DNA from: Promicromonospora sp. MEB111
GTDB taxonomy: Bacteria; Actinomycetota; Actinomycetes; Actinomycetales; Cellulomonadaceae
Reading direction: 5' to 3'
Length of the DNA: 64,000 nt
Assembly (NCBI RefSeq): GCF_030209445.1
Contig: NZ_JARVSD010000005.1
Span: 124,001 to 188,000 of the forward strand
Under the pieces are notes generated by a model. That model searched no databases. It worked only from the letters and a program-made list of their open reading frames with translations, and was not told the origin of the DNA. Numbering within the stretch: position 1 is the first letter of the stretch; each line of letters starts with the position of its first letter. Both the position numbers and the translations under genes were made by a program. Shown in pieces: positions 9,405-16,920 of this stretch.

Positions 9405-11897
9405 TCACACGGCGCGGCGGAGGCGGAGGGAGTTCGCGACGACGAGCACCGAGCTCGCCGCCATCGCCCCGCCCGCGATCATCGGGCTCAGCAGCCCGGC
9501 CGCCGCCAGCGGGAGCGCCGCGACGTTGTACGCGAACGCCCAGAACAGGTTCTGCCTGATGATCCGCAGAGTCTTCCGGGACAGGCGTACGGCGCTCGCG
9601 GCGGCCCGCAGGTCGCCGCGGACCAGCGTGATGTCACCGGCCTCGATGGCCACGTCGGTGCCCGTGCCCATCGCGAGGCCCAGGTCCGCCGTGGCCAGCG
9701 CGGCGGCGTCGTTCACGCCGTCGCCCACCATCGCCACGGTGCGTCCCTCGGCCTGCAGCCGGGCCACGACCGCCGCCTTGTCGGCAGGCAGCACGCGCGA
9801 GACCACGTCCGCGTCGGGGATGCCCACGGCACGCGCGGCCACGAGCGCCGCGCCCGCCGAGTCGCCGGTCAGCAGGTAGGGGCGCAGGCCCAGCTCCCGC
9901 AGCTCCGCGACCGCGCGGGCCGACGTCGGCCTGGCCGGGTCGCGCAGCGCGATCACGCCGCCCGCCGCGCCGTTCCAGGCCACGACCACGGCGGTGGCCC
10001 CGGCCTCCTCCTGCTGCCCGACGGCGGCACGCACCTCCGCGGAGACCGTCACCCCCTGCTCGGCGAGCCAGTCGGGGCGGCCCACCAGTACGCGCCGGGT
10101 GTTCAGCGCGCCGTCCGGGGCGAGTCCCGCGTGCGCGCGCCGGACCAGGCCCTCGACGCCGCCGCCCGGGTGCGCGACGAAACCCGTGACCTCCAGCGGG
10201 GTCTCCGGGTCGGGCTCCGCCGCGGCCCGGCCCGCCGCCGCGACGGCCCGCGCGATCGGGTGCTCGCTCAGCGCCTCGACGGCGGCCGCGTACCGCAGCG
10301 CCTCCGGGGCGTTGGTCAGGTGGTTCGCGTCGTCGGCGTCCTCGGGCCGGGCAGGCTCTTCCTCGTGTCCGGGTGCCGCGCGCCGCACGCCGGCCATGGC
10401 CGGGCTCCGGTCGGGGCTCCACACGTCGACCACGCGCATGCGGCCCTCGGTGACCGTGCCCGTCTTGTCGAGCACCACGGTGTCCACGCGGCGGGTGCTC
10501 TCCAGGATCTCCGGGCCACGGATCAGCACGCCGAGCTGCGCGCCGCGGCCGGTGCCGACCAGGATCGCCGTGGGCGTGGCCAGCCCCAGGGCGCAGGGGC
10601 ACGCGATGATCAGCACCGCGACGGCGGCGGTGAAGGCCGCCTCGACGTCGCCGGTCAGGACGAGCCAGCCCGTCAGCGTGAGCACGGCCAGCGCCAGCAC
10701 GACGGGCACGAACACCGCCGAGATGCGGTCGGCGAGCCGGGCCACGGGGGCCTTGCCCGTCTGGGCCCGGGCCACGAGCCGCCCGATGCGGGCGAGCATC
10801 GTGTCCTCGCCCACGCGGGTCGCGCGCACCAGCAGGTGCCCCGAGGTGCTGACCGTGCCGCCCACGACGTCGTCGCCCGGGGTCACGTCCACCGGCACCG
10901 GCTCGCCGGTGACCAGGGACGTGTCGAGCGCCGAGGCGCCCTCCACGACCGTGCCGTCCGTGGCGACGGTGCCGCCCGGCCGCACCGCGAACACGTCCCC
11001 GACCTGCAGGGCGGCGACGGGCACGGCGGTCGTGCGCCAGCCGCCGTCCGGCAGGCGCAGCGGGGTGCCGTCGGGGCCCAGCGCGATGCGCTCCGCGTCC
11101 TTGGCGCCCAGGCTGAGCAGCGCGCGCAGGGCGTCGCCCGCGCGCCGCCGCGACCGGTGCTCGGCGTACCGGCCGGCCAGCAGGAACGTGGTGACCACGG
11201 CCCCGACCTCGAAGTACAGCGCCGGACCCATGCCGTGCCCCACGGGCCGGAGGGTGTCGGCGACCAGCACCCAGAGCGACCACAGGGTCGCCGCGACCAC
11301 GCCGATCGACACCAGCGTGTCCATCGTGGAGCTCGCGTGCCGGGCCGCGCGCACGGCGGCGGCGTGGAACGGCCAGGCGCCCCACACCACGACGGGCAGC
11401 GCCAGGGCGGCGACCACCCACTCGGCACCGGGGAAGGCCAGCGCGGGGACCATCGACAGCAGGAGCACCGGGACGGTGAGCACGGCCGAGACGCGCAGCC
11501 GGCGCAGCAGGTCCGCGCCGCGGTACTCGGCGCCGGGGGCCGCGCCGTCGGCAGCCGCCGCGCCGTCGGCACGCGCCGCGTCGCCCGGCTCGGTGCCGCC
11601 GCCGGGCGCGGCGTCGTCCGCCGCGTCGCCGTCCCGCCCGACGGTGCCGGTCGTGGCCCGGCGTCGCGTGACGCGCGCCTCGTACCCGGCGGACTCGACG
11701 GCGTGGACCAGGTCCTGGTCGGTGACCTCGGACGACAGCACGACGTGCGCCGACTCCAGCGGCAGGTTCACGGTCGCGGCGACGCCGTCGAGCCGGTTGA
11801 GCTTGCGCTCGACCCGGGCGACGCACGAGGCGCAGGTCATCCCGGACACAGCGAGCTCGACCTCGCCGAGGGGGTGCAGGGCCTCAGCGGCAGGCAC
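9405..11897 (-). CDS. copA: Copper-translocating P-type ATPase
   Basis: An 830-residue P1B-type ATPase that exports Cu(I) across the plasma membrane. One N-terminal heavy-metal domain carries GMTCASC (residues 19-25). The transport CPC motif lies in IIACPCALGLATP near residue 433, and the phosphorylation motif DKTGT follows near residue 475; the GDGVND hinge motif is near the end. The region around residues 82-115 is a low-complexity acidic/Ala linker. The ATG at 11897 begins MPAAEALHPLGEVELAVSGM. It is the last gene of csoR-copZ-copA, 30 bases after copZ, and is presumably induced by copper through CsoR. Confidence 0.95.
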   Translation of the reverse strand: MPAAEALHPLGEVELAVSGMTCASCVARVERKLNRLDGVAATVNLPLESAHVVLSSEVTDQDLVHAVESAGYEARVTRRRATTGTVGRDGDAADDAAPGGGTEPGDAARADGAAAADGAAPGAEYRGADLLRRLRVSAVLTVPVLLLSMVPALAFPGAEWVVAALALPVVVWGAWPFHAAAVRAARHASSTMDTLVSIGVVAATLWSLWVLVADTLRPVGHGMGPALYFEVGAVVTTFLLAGRYAEHRSRRRAGDALRALLSLGAKDAERIALGPDGTPLRLPDGGWRTTAVPVAALQVGDVFAVRPGGTVATDGTVVEGASALDTSLVTGEPVPVDVTPGDDVVGGTVSTSGHLLVRATRVGEDTMLARIGRLVARAQTGKAPVARLADRISAVFVPVVLALAVLTLTGWLVLTGDVEAAFTAAVAVLIIACPCALGLATPTAILVGTGRGAQLGVLIRGPEILESTRRVDTVVLDKTGTVTEGRMRVVDVWSPDRSPAMAGVRRAAPGHEEEPARPEDADDANHLTNAPEALRYAAAVEALSEHPIARAVAAAGRAAAEPDPETPLEVTGFVAHPGGGVEGLVRRAHAGLAPDGALNTRRVLVGRPDWLAEQGVTVSAEVRAAVGQQEEAGATAVVVAWNGAAGGVIALRDPARPTSARAVAELRELGLRPYLLTGDSAGAALVAARAVGIPDADVVSRVLPADKAAVVARLQAEGRTVAMVGDGVNDAAALATADLGLAMGTGTDVAIEAGDITLVRGDLRAAASAVRLSRKTLRIIRQNLFWAFAYNVAALPLAAAGLLSPMIAGGAMAASSVLVVANSLRLRRAV

Positions 11898-11927
11898 GGT
11901 TCTCCTTACGGGGGCGGGCCGTCCGGA

Positions 11928-12236
11928 TCAGGACGGGACGATCGGCAGCATGCGGGTCGCCTGGCGGCCCGGGGCCTGCGCGGCGGACTCGGCGGCGACG
12001 GCGTTCTCGAGCACCTCGACGTCGGCGACGTCGTAGCCGGCCTCGTCCACGGCGTCGCGCAGGGGCGCCTCGGCGAGCGGGAGCTTGGAGATGACGCGGA
12101 CCAGCGAGGTCTCACCGGCGTGCAGCTCGACGCTCACGTCCTGGACGTCCGGCACGGCTCGCAGCTCGTTGGTCACGGCGGACACGCAGTGTCCACAGGT
12201 CATGCCGGTCACGGCGAGCTTGGTCACGGTGGTCAT
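11928..12236 (-). CDS. copZ: Copper chaperone CopZ-like heavy-metal-associated protein
   Basis: A 102-residue protein whose first 70 residues form one HMA domain with the Cu(I)-binding motif GMTCGHC at residues 11-17. The remainder (from about residue 75) is a short extension ending RMLPIVPS, longer than the usual 68-residue CopZ. It should carry Cu(I) to CopA, encoded immediately downstream. GGAG a few bases before the ATG at 12236 decides the start; the open frame runs on upstream through csoR in another frame. Co-transcribed with csoR and copA. Confidence 0.9.
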   Translation of the reverse strand: MTTVTKLAVTGMTCGHCVSAVTNELRAVPDVQDVSVELHAGETSLVRVISKLPLAEAPLRDAVDEAGYDVADVEVLENAVAAESAAQAPGRQATRMLPIVPS

Positions 12237-12304
12237 GTGGTCTCCTCGGTTCGTGGGCTGCTGGACGTGCGGGTGCTGCTCGACGTGCGCGGGCTGCTCG
12301 GCGT

Positions 12305-12679
12305 TCACATGCGGACGAGGCGGGCGATCGCCTCCGAGGCCTCCCGGACCTTTGCGGCGCCCTCGGCGTCGGACGCCTTGGCCGCGTCCACCACACAATG
12401 TCCCAGGTGGTCCTCGACGAGCGCCAGGCTCACCGCCTGCAGTGCCTTGGTGACGGCGCTGACCTGGGTGAGCACGTCGATGCAGTACACGTCCTCGTCG
12501 ATCATCCGCGCAATGCCGCGAACCTGCCCCTCGATGCGGCGCATCCGCTTGAGGTAGCCGGCCTTGTCGGACGCGTAACCGTGCGGTCCGTCGTGCGCAC
12601 CGGCCGCGTGGTGGTGCTCGTGATCCTGCTGCCCGACGGCGGCCTCGGTCGCCTCGGTGGTCTCCGTCGCCTCGGTCAT
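12305..12679 (-). CDS. csoR: CsoR family copper-sensing repressor
   Basis: A 124-residue DUF156 regulator. All three Cu(I) ligands of CsoR are visible: Cys66 in DVYCIDV, His91 and Cys95 in DHLGHC. A His-rich N-terminal tail (QQDHEHHHAAGAHDGPHG) precedes the fold and may add metal binding. The start is the ATG at 12679; a longer TTG-initiated frame to 12715 would translate the promoter and operator itself and is rejected. With Cu(I) bound, CsoR leaves its operator and the csoR-copZ-copA operon is expressed. Confidence 0.95.
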   Translation of the reverse strand: MTEATETTEATEAAVGQQDHEHHHAAGAHDGPHGYASDKAGYLKRMRRIEGQVRGIARMIDEDVYCIDVLTQVSAVTKALQAVSLALVEDHLGHCVVDAAKASDAEGAAKVREASEAIARLVRM

Positions 12680-12687
12680 GTGTCCAT

Positions 12688-12715
12688 GAGATACCCCACG
12701 GGGGTAGTGAGTCAA
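12688..12715 (-). promoter_or_regulatory. csoR promoter with embedded CsoR box; probably leaderless
   Basis: On the minus strand TTGACT (12715-12710) is a good -35 and TATCTC (12693-12688) a fair -10, 16 bases apart. Between and over them lies the inverted repeat TACCCC-N3-GGGGTA (12692-12706), the known pattern of CsoR boxes. Transcription would begin six to nine bases beyond the -10, at or within about two bases of the csoR ATG at 12679, so the mRNA probably has no leader. Confidence 0.75.
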
Positions 12716-12763
12716 GTGTGCTGACCACGGGCGCGGTGGCGAGGTCGTTGCTACGTTCGACCG

Positions 12764-13501
12764 ATGGACCAGTCAGGGGGACGGGGCGTCGCGGTCGTGG
12801 TCGAGGACGACGACCTCATACGTGAGGTCATCGAGGTCATACTGCAGCAAGCCGGATTCACCGTGCACCTCGCCGCCACCGGCGCGCAGGGCGTCGCGCT
12901 GGTGAAGGCCCACCGGCCCGTCGTGACCACCGTGGACGTCTCCCTGCCCGACATCGACGGGTTCGAGGTCGTGCGCCGCGTGCGGACCTTCTCCGAGACG
13001 GTGGTCGTCATGCTCACTGCCCGGGTCGACGAGGTCGACACGCTCATGGGTCTCGAGTCCGGTGCCGACGAGTACGTCACCAAGCCGTTCCGGCCGCGTG
13101 AGCTCCGAGCGCGCATCGACGCGCTCCTGCGCCGGTCCGGCCACCTCGTTCCGGCGACGGCGGAGGAACCCGCCTCCGGCGAGGACGGCGACGGCGGGCT
13201 CGAGGTCGACACCGCGCGTCGCACGGTCCGCCTGGGTGGCGAGCCCGTCCACCTCACCCGCACCGAGTTCGTCCTCCTCGCGGCCCTTCACGAAGCGCGC
13301 GGCCGACCGGTGCCGAAGGGCGATCTGGCCCGCCTGCTCTGGCCCGACGAGCACGGCTACGGCGGCGACGTCACCGACGCGGACCGCCGCACGGTCGAGG
13401 TGCACGTGGCCAACGTCCGTCGCAAGCTCGGCGACAGCCCCACGAGCCCGCGCTTCATCCATACGGTCCGGGGGCTGGGGTACCGGTTCGAGAATGCCTG
13501 A
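12764..13501 (+). CDS. OmpR-family response regulator, orphan
   Basis: A 245-residue two-component regulator. The receiver domain (residues 8-125) has the acidic cluster Glu14-Asp17, the phospho-acceptor Asp58 in TTVDVSLPDIDG, Thr85 and Lys107 (TKPF). A linker leads to a C-terminal winged helix (about 145-245) with the LTRTEFVLLAALHEARG and TVRGLGYRFE hallmarks of OmpR/PhoB proteins. No histidine kinase gene is adjacent. Instead its last 47 bases overlap, on the opposite strand, a gene for an Hpt-like protein without the phospho-acceptor histidine. Target genes unknown. Confidence 0.93.
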   Translation: MDQSGGRGVAVVVEDDDLIREVIEVILQQAGFTVHLAATGAQGVALVKAHRPVVTTVDVSLPDIDGFEVVRRVRTFSETVVVMLTARVDEVDTLMGLESGADEYVTKPFRPRELRARIDALLRRSGHLVPATAEEPASGEDGDGGLEVDTARRTVRLGGEPVHLTRTEFVLLAALHEARGRPVPKGDLARLLWPDEHGYGGDVTDADRRTVEVHVANVRRKLGDSPTSPRFIHTVRGLGYRFENA

Positions 13502-13958
13502 CCAGCGCGACCTCGGTGTCGTGCGCCAGGCGCATGAGCCGCTCCAACGTCTCGACCGGCGGAACGGTGCGTCTCCGCACCACGTCCTGCGCCACGGACC
13601 AGGCCGCCCGGGCCAGTGCGACCGCCCCGACCATGGCGCCCGAGACGGCCAGCCCGACCGCCGTGTCGTAGACGGCGTACCCGCTGCGGTCGAACGAGGC
13701 GACGGTGAGGAGCTCGAGGCGCCGCTTGAGACCGGCGGCATACTGCTCGGCGAGCCGCCGGGCGGTCGGCCCTCCGAGATCCTGGGCGAGGTCGCGGAGC
13801 ACGCTCTCGTCGAGGATGTCCGCCGCGAGGGCACGCGTCGGCGGGGTGGGCACCGGCCCGGGTTCGCCGGCGGCCGGGAGGTCGGCGGCGGACGCCCGCC
13901 CGTACCCGCTGGTCGCCCGCACGTACCCGCCGGCCCAGAAGTCTTGTACCTCCGCCAT
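13455..13958 (-). CDS. Hpt-like helical protein lacking the phospho-acceptor histidine
   Basis: A 167-residue protein. Residues about 47-160 read as an Hpt-type helical bundle: ILDESVLRDLAQDLGG, then EQYAAGLKRRLELL, then a segment aligning with the Hpt core. In a normal Hpt this core reads AHSLKGS; here it is AVGLAVS (residues 100-106), so the histidine is Val101 and the lysine Ala104. That alignment is mine, by eye. GGGAGGT six bases upstream of ATG 13958 decides the start; the longer frame to 13997 is less likely. It overlaps the response-regulator 3' end by 47 bases. It could bind a receiver without passing phosphate. Confidence 0.6.
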   Translation of the reverse strand: MAEVQDFWAGGYVRATSGYGRASAADLPAAGEPGPVPTPPTRALAADILDESVLRDLAQDLGGPTARRLAEQYAAGLKRRLELLTVASFDRSGYAVYDTAVGLAVSGAMVGAVALARAAWSVAQDVVRRRTVPPVETLERLMRLAHDTEVALVRHSRTGTPAPGPYG

Positions 13959-14026
13959 GGCCGCACCTCCCGTGAGTGCCTGAACGGCTGCTCCCATCGT
14001 GCGACCCGGAACTCAACGCCCAGCCG

Positions 14027-14067
14027 AAGAACCTCAAGGGCTGCCCAGGATCGCCCTTGAGGTTCTT
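14027..14067. repeat. 15-bp perfect inverted repeat between divergent genes
   Basis: AAGAACCTCAAGGGC (14027-14041) pairs exactly with GCCCTTGAGGTTCTT (14053-14067), loop 11 bases. It lies between two divergently transcribed genes, where no terminator is needed. The right arm runs into a ninefold-base tandem repeat. Confidence 0.85.
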
Positions 14068-14082
14068 GAGGTTCTTGAGGTT
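14056..14082 (+). repeat. Three tandem copies of a 9-bp unit
   Basis: CTTGAGGTT is repeated three times without gaps in the region before the esterase gene. The first unit and a half forms the right arm of the hairpin at 14027-14067, so alternative pairings are possible. Confidence 0.9.
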
Positions 14083-14199
14083 CGGTGGTCCCAGGGGCGC
14101 CCGGCCGCCCGCTCGGACGAGCGGCTTCGAGGGCCACCCGGATCGGATACCTTTCGTCCTGGATACCCCAGACCCTGCATGAGAGGTCCTCCCGTCGGC

Positions 14200-15060
14200 A
14201 TGCCCGCCTCGATGACTCGCCGCCTCCTGCTCGCCGCGCTGGCGGCGGCCGGACCGCTCGCCCTCACGGCGAGCGCGGCACCCACCGACACCCCCGCGCC
14301 GCCGCCCGCGGTGGTCCCTGCCGCGACGCGGAAGGCCCAGGCGCAGGAGGCGCCCCGCATCTACCTCGCGGGCGACTCCACCGCGTCGCAGAAGTACGCG
14401 GGGGTCTTCCCCGAGACCGGCTGGGGCATGGGACTGCCCTGGTACGTCGCGCCGCGGATCGAGGTCCTCAACCACGCGATGAACGGGCGGAGCTCCAAGA
14501 GCTTCATCGCGGAAGGGCGCCTCGACGTGATCCTGGACGCCGTCCGCCCCGGCGACGTGCTGCTCGTGCAGTTCGGGCACAACGACCAGAAGTCCGACCC
14601 GCACGTCGGTACCGACCCGTGGACCAGCTACCCGACCCACCTGCGCCGCTACCTCGACGGCGCCCGGGAGCGGGGCGCGCGGCCGGTGCTGCTGACGCCG
14701 GCGGAGCGCCGCCGGTTCGACGCGGCCGGGAACGCCGTCGCCACCCACGGGTTCTACCCGGACGCGATGCGGGCGCTGGCCGCCGCCGAGGGCGTGCCGC
14801 TGATCGACGTCACGGCGCAGACGCTGGCGCTGTGGCAGGAGCTCGGGCCGGACGGCACCCAGGTGTACTTCCTGAACACCTACGAGGGGCGGCAGGACAA
14901 CACGCACTTCAACACCCCGGGCGCCCGCCTGATCGCCCGGATGGTGGCGCGCGGCCTGCTCGCCGCGGGCGTCCTCGCGGAGAACCAGGTGCGCCGCCTC
15001 GACGAGAGCATCCCGGTCGAGTGGTTCACCTGGCCGGAGGAACCGCCCGCGGCGACCTGA
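14200..15060 (+). CDS. Secreted SGNH-hydrolase, rhamnogalacturonan acetylesterase-like
   Basis: A 286-residue exported esterase of the GDSL/SGNH superfamily, closest in pattern to CE12 pectin/xylan acetylesterases. The four blocks are visible: Ser60 in AGDSTASQ, the Gly in NHAMNGRSS, Asn128 in FGHND, and the catalytic Asp/His pair in DNTHFNTPG near residues 233-236. The N-terminus MTRRLLLAALAAAGPLALTA is a Sec signal with an Ala-rich cleavage site. In-frame ATGs at 14179, 14200 and 14212 are all possible; 14200 is a compromise, with GAGAGG upstream. It should deacetylate plant polysaccharides outside the cell. Confidence 0.88.
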   Translation: MPASMTRRLLLAALAAAGPLALTASAAPTDTPAPPPAVVPAATRKAQAQEAPRIYLAGDSTASQKYAGVFPETGWGMGLPWYVAPRIEVLNHAMNGRSSKSFIAEGRLDVILDAVRPGDVLLVQFGHNDQKSDPHVGTDPWTSYPTHLRRYLDGARERGARPVLLTPAERRRFDAAGNAVATHGFYPDAMRALAAAEGVPLIDVTAQTLALWQELGPDGTQVYFLNTYEGRQDNTHFNTPGARLIARMVARGLLAAGVLAENQVRRLDESIPVEWFTWPEEPPAAT

Positions 15061-15064
15061 GCCG

Positions 15065-15373
15065 TCAGCCCAGCGCGGCGTCGACGTTGGCGACGACGAC
15101 GGCGACGACGGCCACGGCGGCCCAGAGGAGCAGGCCGAACCGCCACCAGAGGTTGAGGTTCAGCCGCTTGGGCGCGTCCAGCTCCATGGCCTCGGCGTCC
15201 GACAGCGGGCGCGTGGCCCACCCGGCCTCGGTGGCGGTCGCGAGGCTGTACCGCAGGCCCCACGAGAACCGCAGCAGCCAGAACAGGTGGACGTACGAGT
15301 AGCGCAGCACCAGGGCTCGCCCCGCGTCGAGCGGCGCCGTCTTGCTCTTGCTGCCCCAGCCGAAGAAGACCAT
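15065..15373 (-). CDS. Small membrane-anchored protein of unknown function
   Basis: 102 residues. I do not recognise the family. The first 50 residues are rich in aromatic and basic residues (RYSYVHLFWLLRFSWGLRYS), which may lie on the membrane, followed by a polar stretch and one clear C-terminal helix (FGLLLWAAVAVVAVVVANV). GAGGGAAAAAGAAC precedes the ATG at 15373, a good ribosome site. It is convergent with the esterase gene, four bases apart, and divergent from fdhA. Codon use looks normal for the region, so it is probably a real gene. Confidence 0.7.
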   Translation of the reverse strand: MVFFGWGSKSKTAPLDAGRALVLRYSYVHLFWLLRFSWGLRYSLATATEAGWATRPLSDAEAMELDAPKRLNLNLWWRFGLLLWAAVAVVAVVVANVDAALG

Positions 15374-15451
15374 GTTCTTTTTCCCTCGTCTCGAACCGTG
15401 CGCACCGTGCGCGCGGCGAGCGAAGCGTGGCAGAGCGCGGGCGTACGGTCA

Positions 15452-15469
15452 GTGGGGAGAACTCCCCAC
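15452..15469. promoter_or_regulatory. 18-bp near-continuous palindrome upstream of fdhA
   Basis: GTGGGGAG-AA-CTCCCCAC is a perfect 8-2-8 palindrome about 110 bases before the fdhA start, in the divergent gap with the small membrane protein gene. It could be an operator for either gene; no regulator lies beside it. Confidence 0.45.
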
Positions 15470-15577
15470 CTGCGGCTTCCCGCCGCCTCCGCGGTCCGGA
15501 TGAGAGTCACCGGGGCCCGGCGTAACGTGACGAGAGACCGAAGCCAGTTCGATGATGACTGGAAGGGGTAACCCAAC

Positions 15578-16798
15578 ATGCCTGGAAACAAGGCGGTCGC
15601 GTACCGCGAACCCGGCGTGGTTGAGGTGGTCGACATCGACTACCCGACGTTCGAGCTCCGGGACGGACCCGGGGTCAATCCGGCCAACATAGGTCGCAAG
15701 GTGCCGCACGGAGTGATCCTGCGGACCGTGTCCACCAACATCTGCGGCTCGGACCAGCACATGGTCCGCGGTCGTACCACCGCGCCCCCGGGACTGATCC
15801 TGGGGCACGAGATCACCGGCGAGATCGTCGAGAAGGGCCCGGACGTCGAGTTCCTGGACGTGGGCGACATCGTCTCGGTGCCCTTCAACATCGCCTGCGG
15901 GCGGTGTCGCAACTGCAAGGAGCGCAAGACCGGCATCTGCCTCAACGTGAACCCGGACCGGCCGGGGTCGGCGTACGGGTACGTCGACATGGGCGGCTGG
16001 GTCGGTGGCCAGGCGGAGTACGTGCTGGTGCCGTACGCGGACTTCAACGCCCTCAAGTTCCCGGACCGCGACCAGGCCCTCGAGAAGATCATGGACCTGA
16101 CGATGCTCAGCGACATCTTCCCCACGGGCTTCCACGGGTGCGTGAGCGCAGGCGTGGGCGTGGGGTCCACGGTGTACGTGGCGGGCGCCGGACCCGTGGG
16201 GCTGGCCGCCGCGGCGTCGGCCCACCTGCTGGGAGCCGCCGTGGTGATCGTGGGCGACCTCAACAAGGAGCGGCTGGAGCAGGCGCGGTCCTTCGGCTGC
16301 GAGACGGTGGACGTCGCCGCCGGGCCGATCGGTGACCAGATCGAGCAGCTCCTGGGTGAGCCGGAGGTGGACTGCGGCGTGGACGCCGTGGGGTTCGAGG
16401 CGCGCGGGCACGGGTCCGACGCGTCGACCGAGCACCCCGCCGCGGTGCTGAACGCCCTCATGGAGGTCACGCGGGCGGGCGGCTCGCTCGGCATCCCCGG
16501 TCTGTACGTGACGGGCGACCCCGGCGCGTCGACCGAGGCGGCGAAGGTCGGGTCGTTGTCGCTGCGGCTGGGGCTCGGCTGGGCCAAGTCGCACGCGTTC
16601 ACGACCGGTCAGTGCCCGGTGATGAAGTACCACCGCGGCCTGATGCAGGCGATCCTGCACGACAAGGTGCAGATCGCGCAGGCCGTCAACGCCCAGGCGA
16701 TCCCGCTGACGGAGGCGCCTGCGGGCTACCACGAGTTCGACGAGGGCGCGGCGACGAAGTTCGTCCTGAACCCGAACGACTACATCAAGGCCGCCTGA
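15578..16798 (+). CDS. fdhA: Glutathione-independent formaldehyde dehydrogenase
   Basis: A 406-residue zinc-dependent medium-chain dehydrogenase of the FdhA class, which oxidises formaldehyde with tightly bound NAD and no thiol cofactor. The catalytic zinc ligands Cys56 (NICGSDQH) and His67-type site (His77 in GHEITGE) are present, and the structural zinc cysteines are Cys107, 110, 113 and 121. The Rossmann motif is AGAGPVGLAAA. The N-terminal stretch KAVAYREPGVVEVVDIDYP and the long insert at NVNPDRPGSAYGYVDMGGW separate it from ordinary alcohol dehydrogenases. GGAAGGGG precedes the ATG. Role: formaldehyde detoxification. A perfect hairpin terminator follows. Confidence 0.93.
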   Translation: MPGNKAVAYREPGVVEVVDIDYPTFELRDGPGVNPANIGRKVPHGVILRTVSTNICGSDQHMVRGRTTAPPGLILGHEITGEIVEKGPDVEFLDVGDIVSVPFNIACGRCRNCKERKTGICLNVNPDRPGSAYGYVDMGGWVGGQAEYVLVPYADFNALKFPDRDQALEKIMDLTMLSDIFPTGFHGCVSAGVGVGSTVYVAGAGPVGLAAAASAHLLGAAVVIVGDLNKERLEQARSFGCETVDVAAGPIGDQIEQLLGEPEVDCGVDAVGFEARGHGSDASTEHPAAVLNALMEVTRAGGSLGIPGLYVTGDPGASTEAAKVGSLSLRLGLGWAKSHAFTTGQCPVMKYHRGLMQAILHDKVQIAQAVNAQAIPLTEAPAGYHEFDEGAATKFVLNPNDYIKAA

Positions 16799-16847
16799 CC
16801 CCCAGTGAGGTGGCCTCTTCCGGGACAGCACCCGGGGAGGGACGGGG

Positions 16848-16882
16848 CGGGGCAGGACCCGGGCGCACCGGGTCCTGCCCCG
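16848..16882. terminator. Bidirectional hairpin terminator between fdhA and hemL
   Basis: CGGGGCAGGACCCGG (16848-16862) pairs perfectly over 15 bases with CCGGGTCCTGCCCCG (16868-16882), loop five bases. Placed between two convergent stops, it can end transcription in both directions. Confidence 0.85.
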
Positions 16883-16920
16883 CCTGTCTCTCGTCCGACG
16901 TTCCTCCCCCGGCGTTGCTC

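Noticed and set aside
9261-12557. Thousand-codon plus-strand open frame across copA, copZ and csoR
   Set aside because: Composition is typical of an antisense shadow (His, Arg, Gly, Ala); the minus strand carries intact copper genes with all motifs.
13455-13501. Overlap of response regulator and small gene as a sequencing error
   Set aside because: Both proteins have normal C-terminal ends for their folds, and both frames keep sensible codon use up to their stops.
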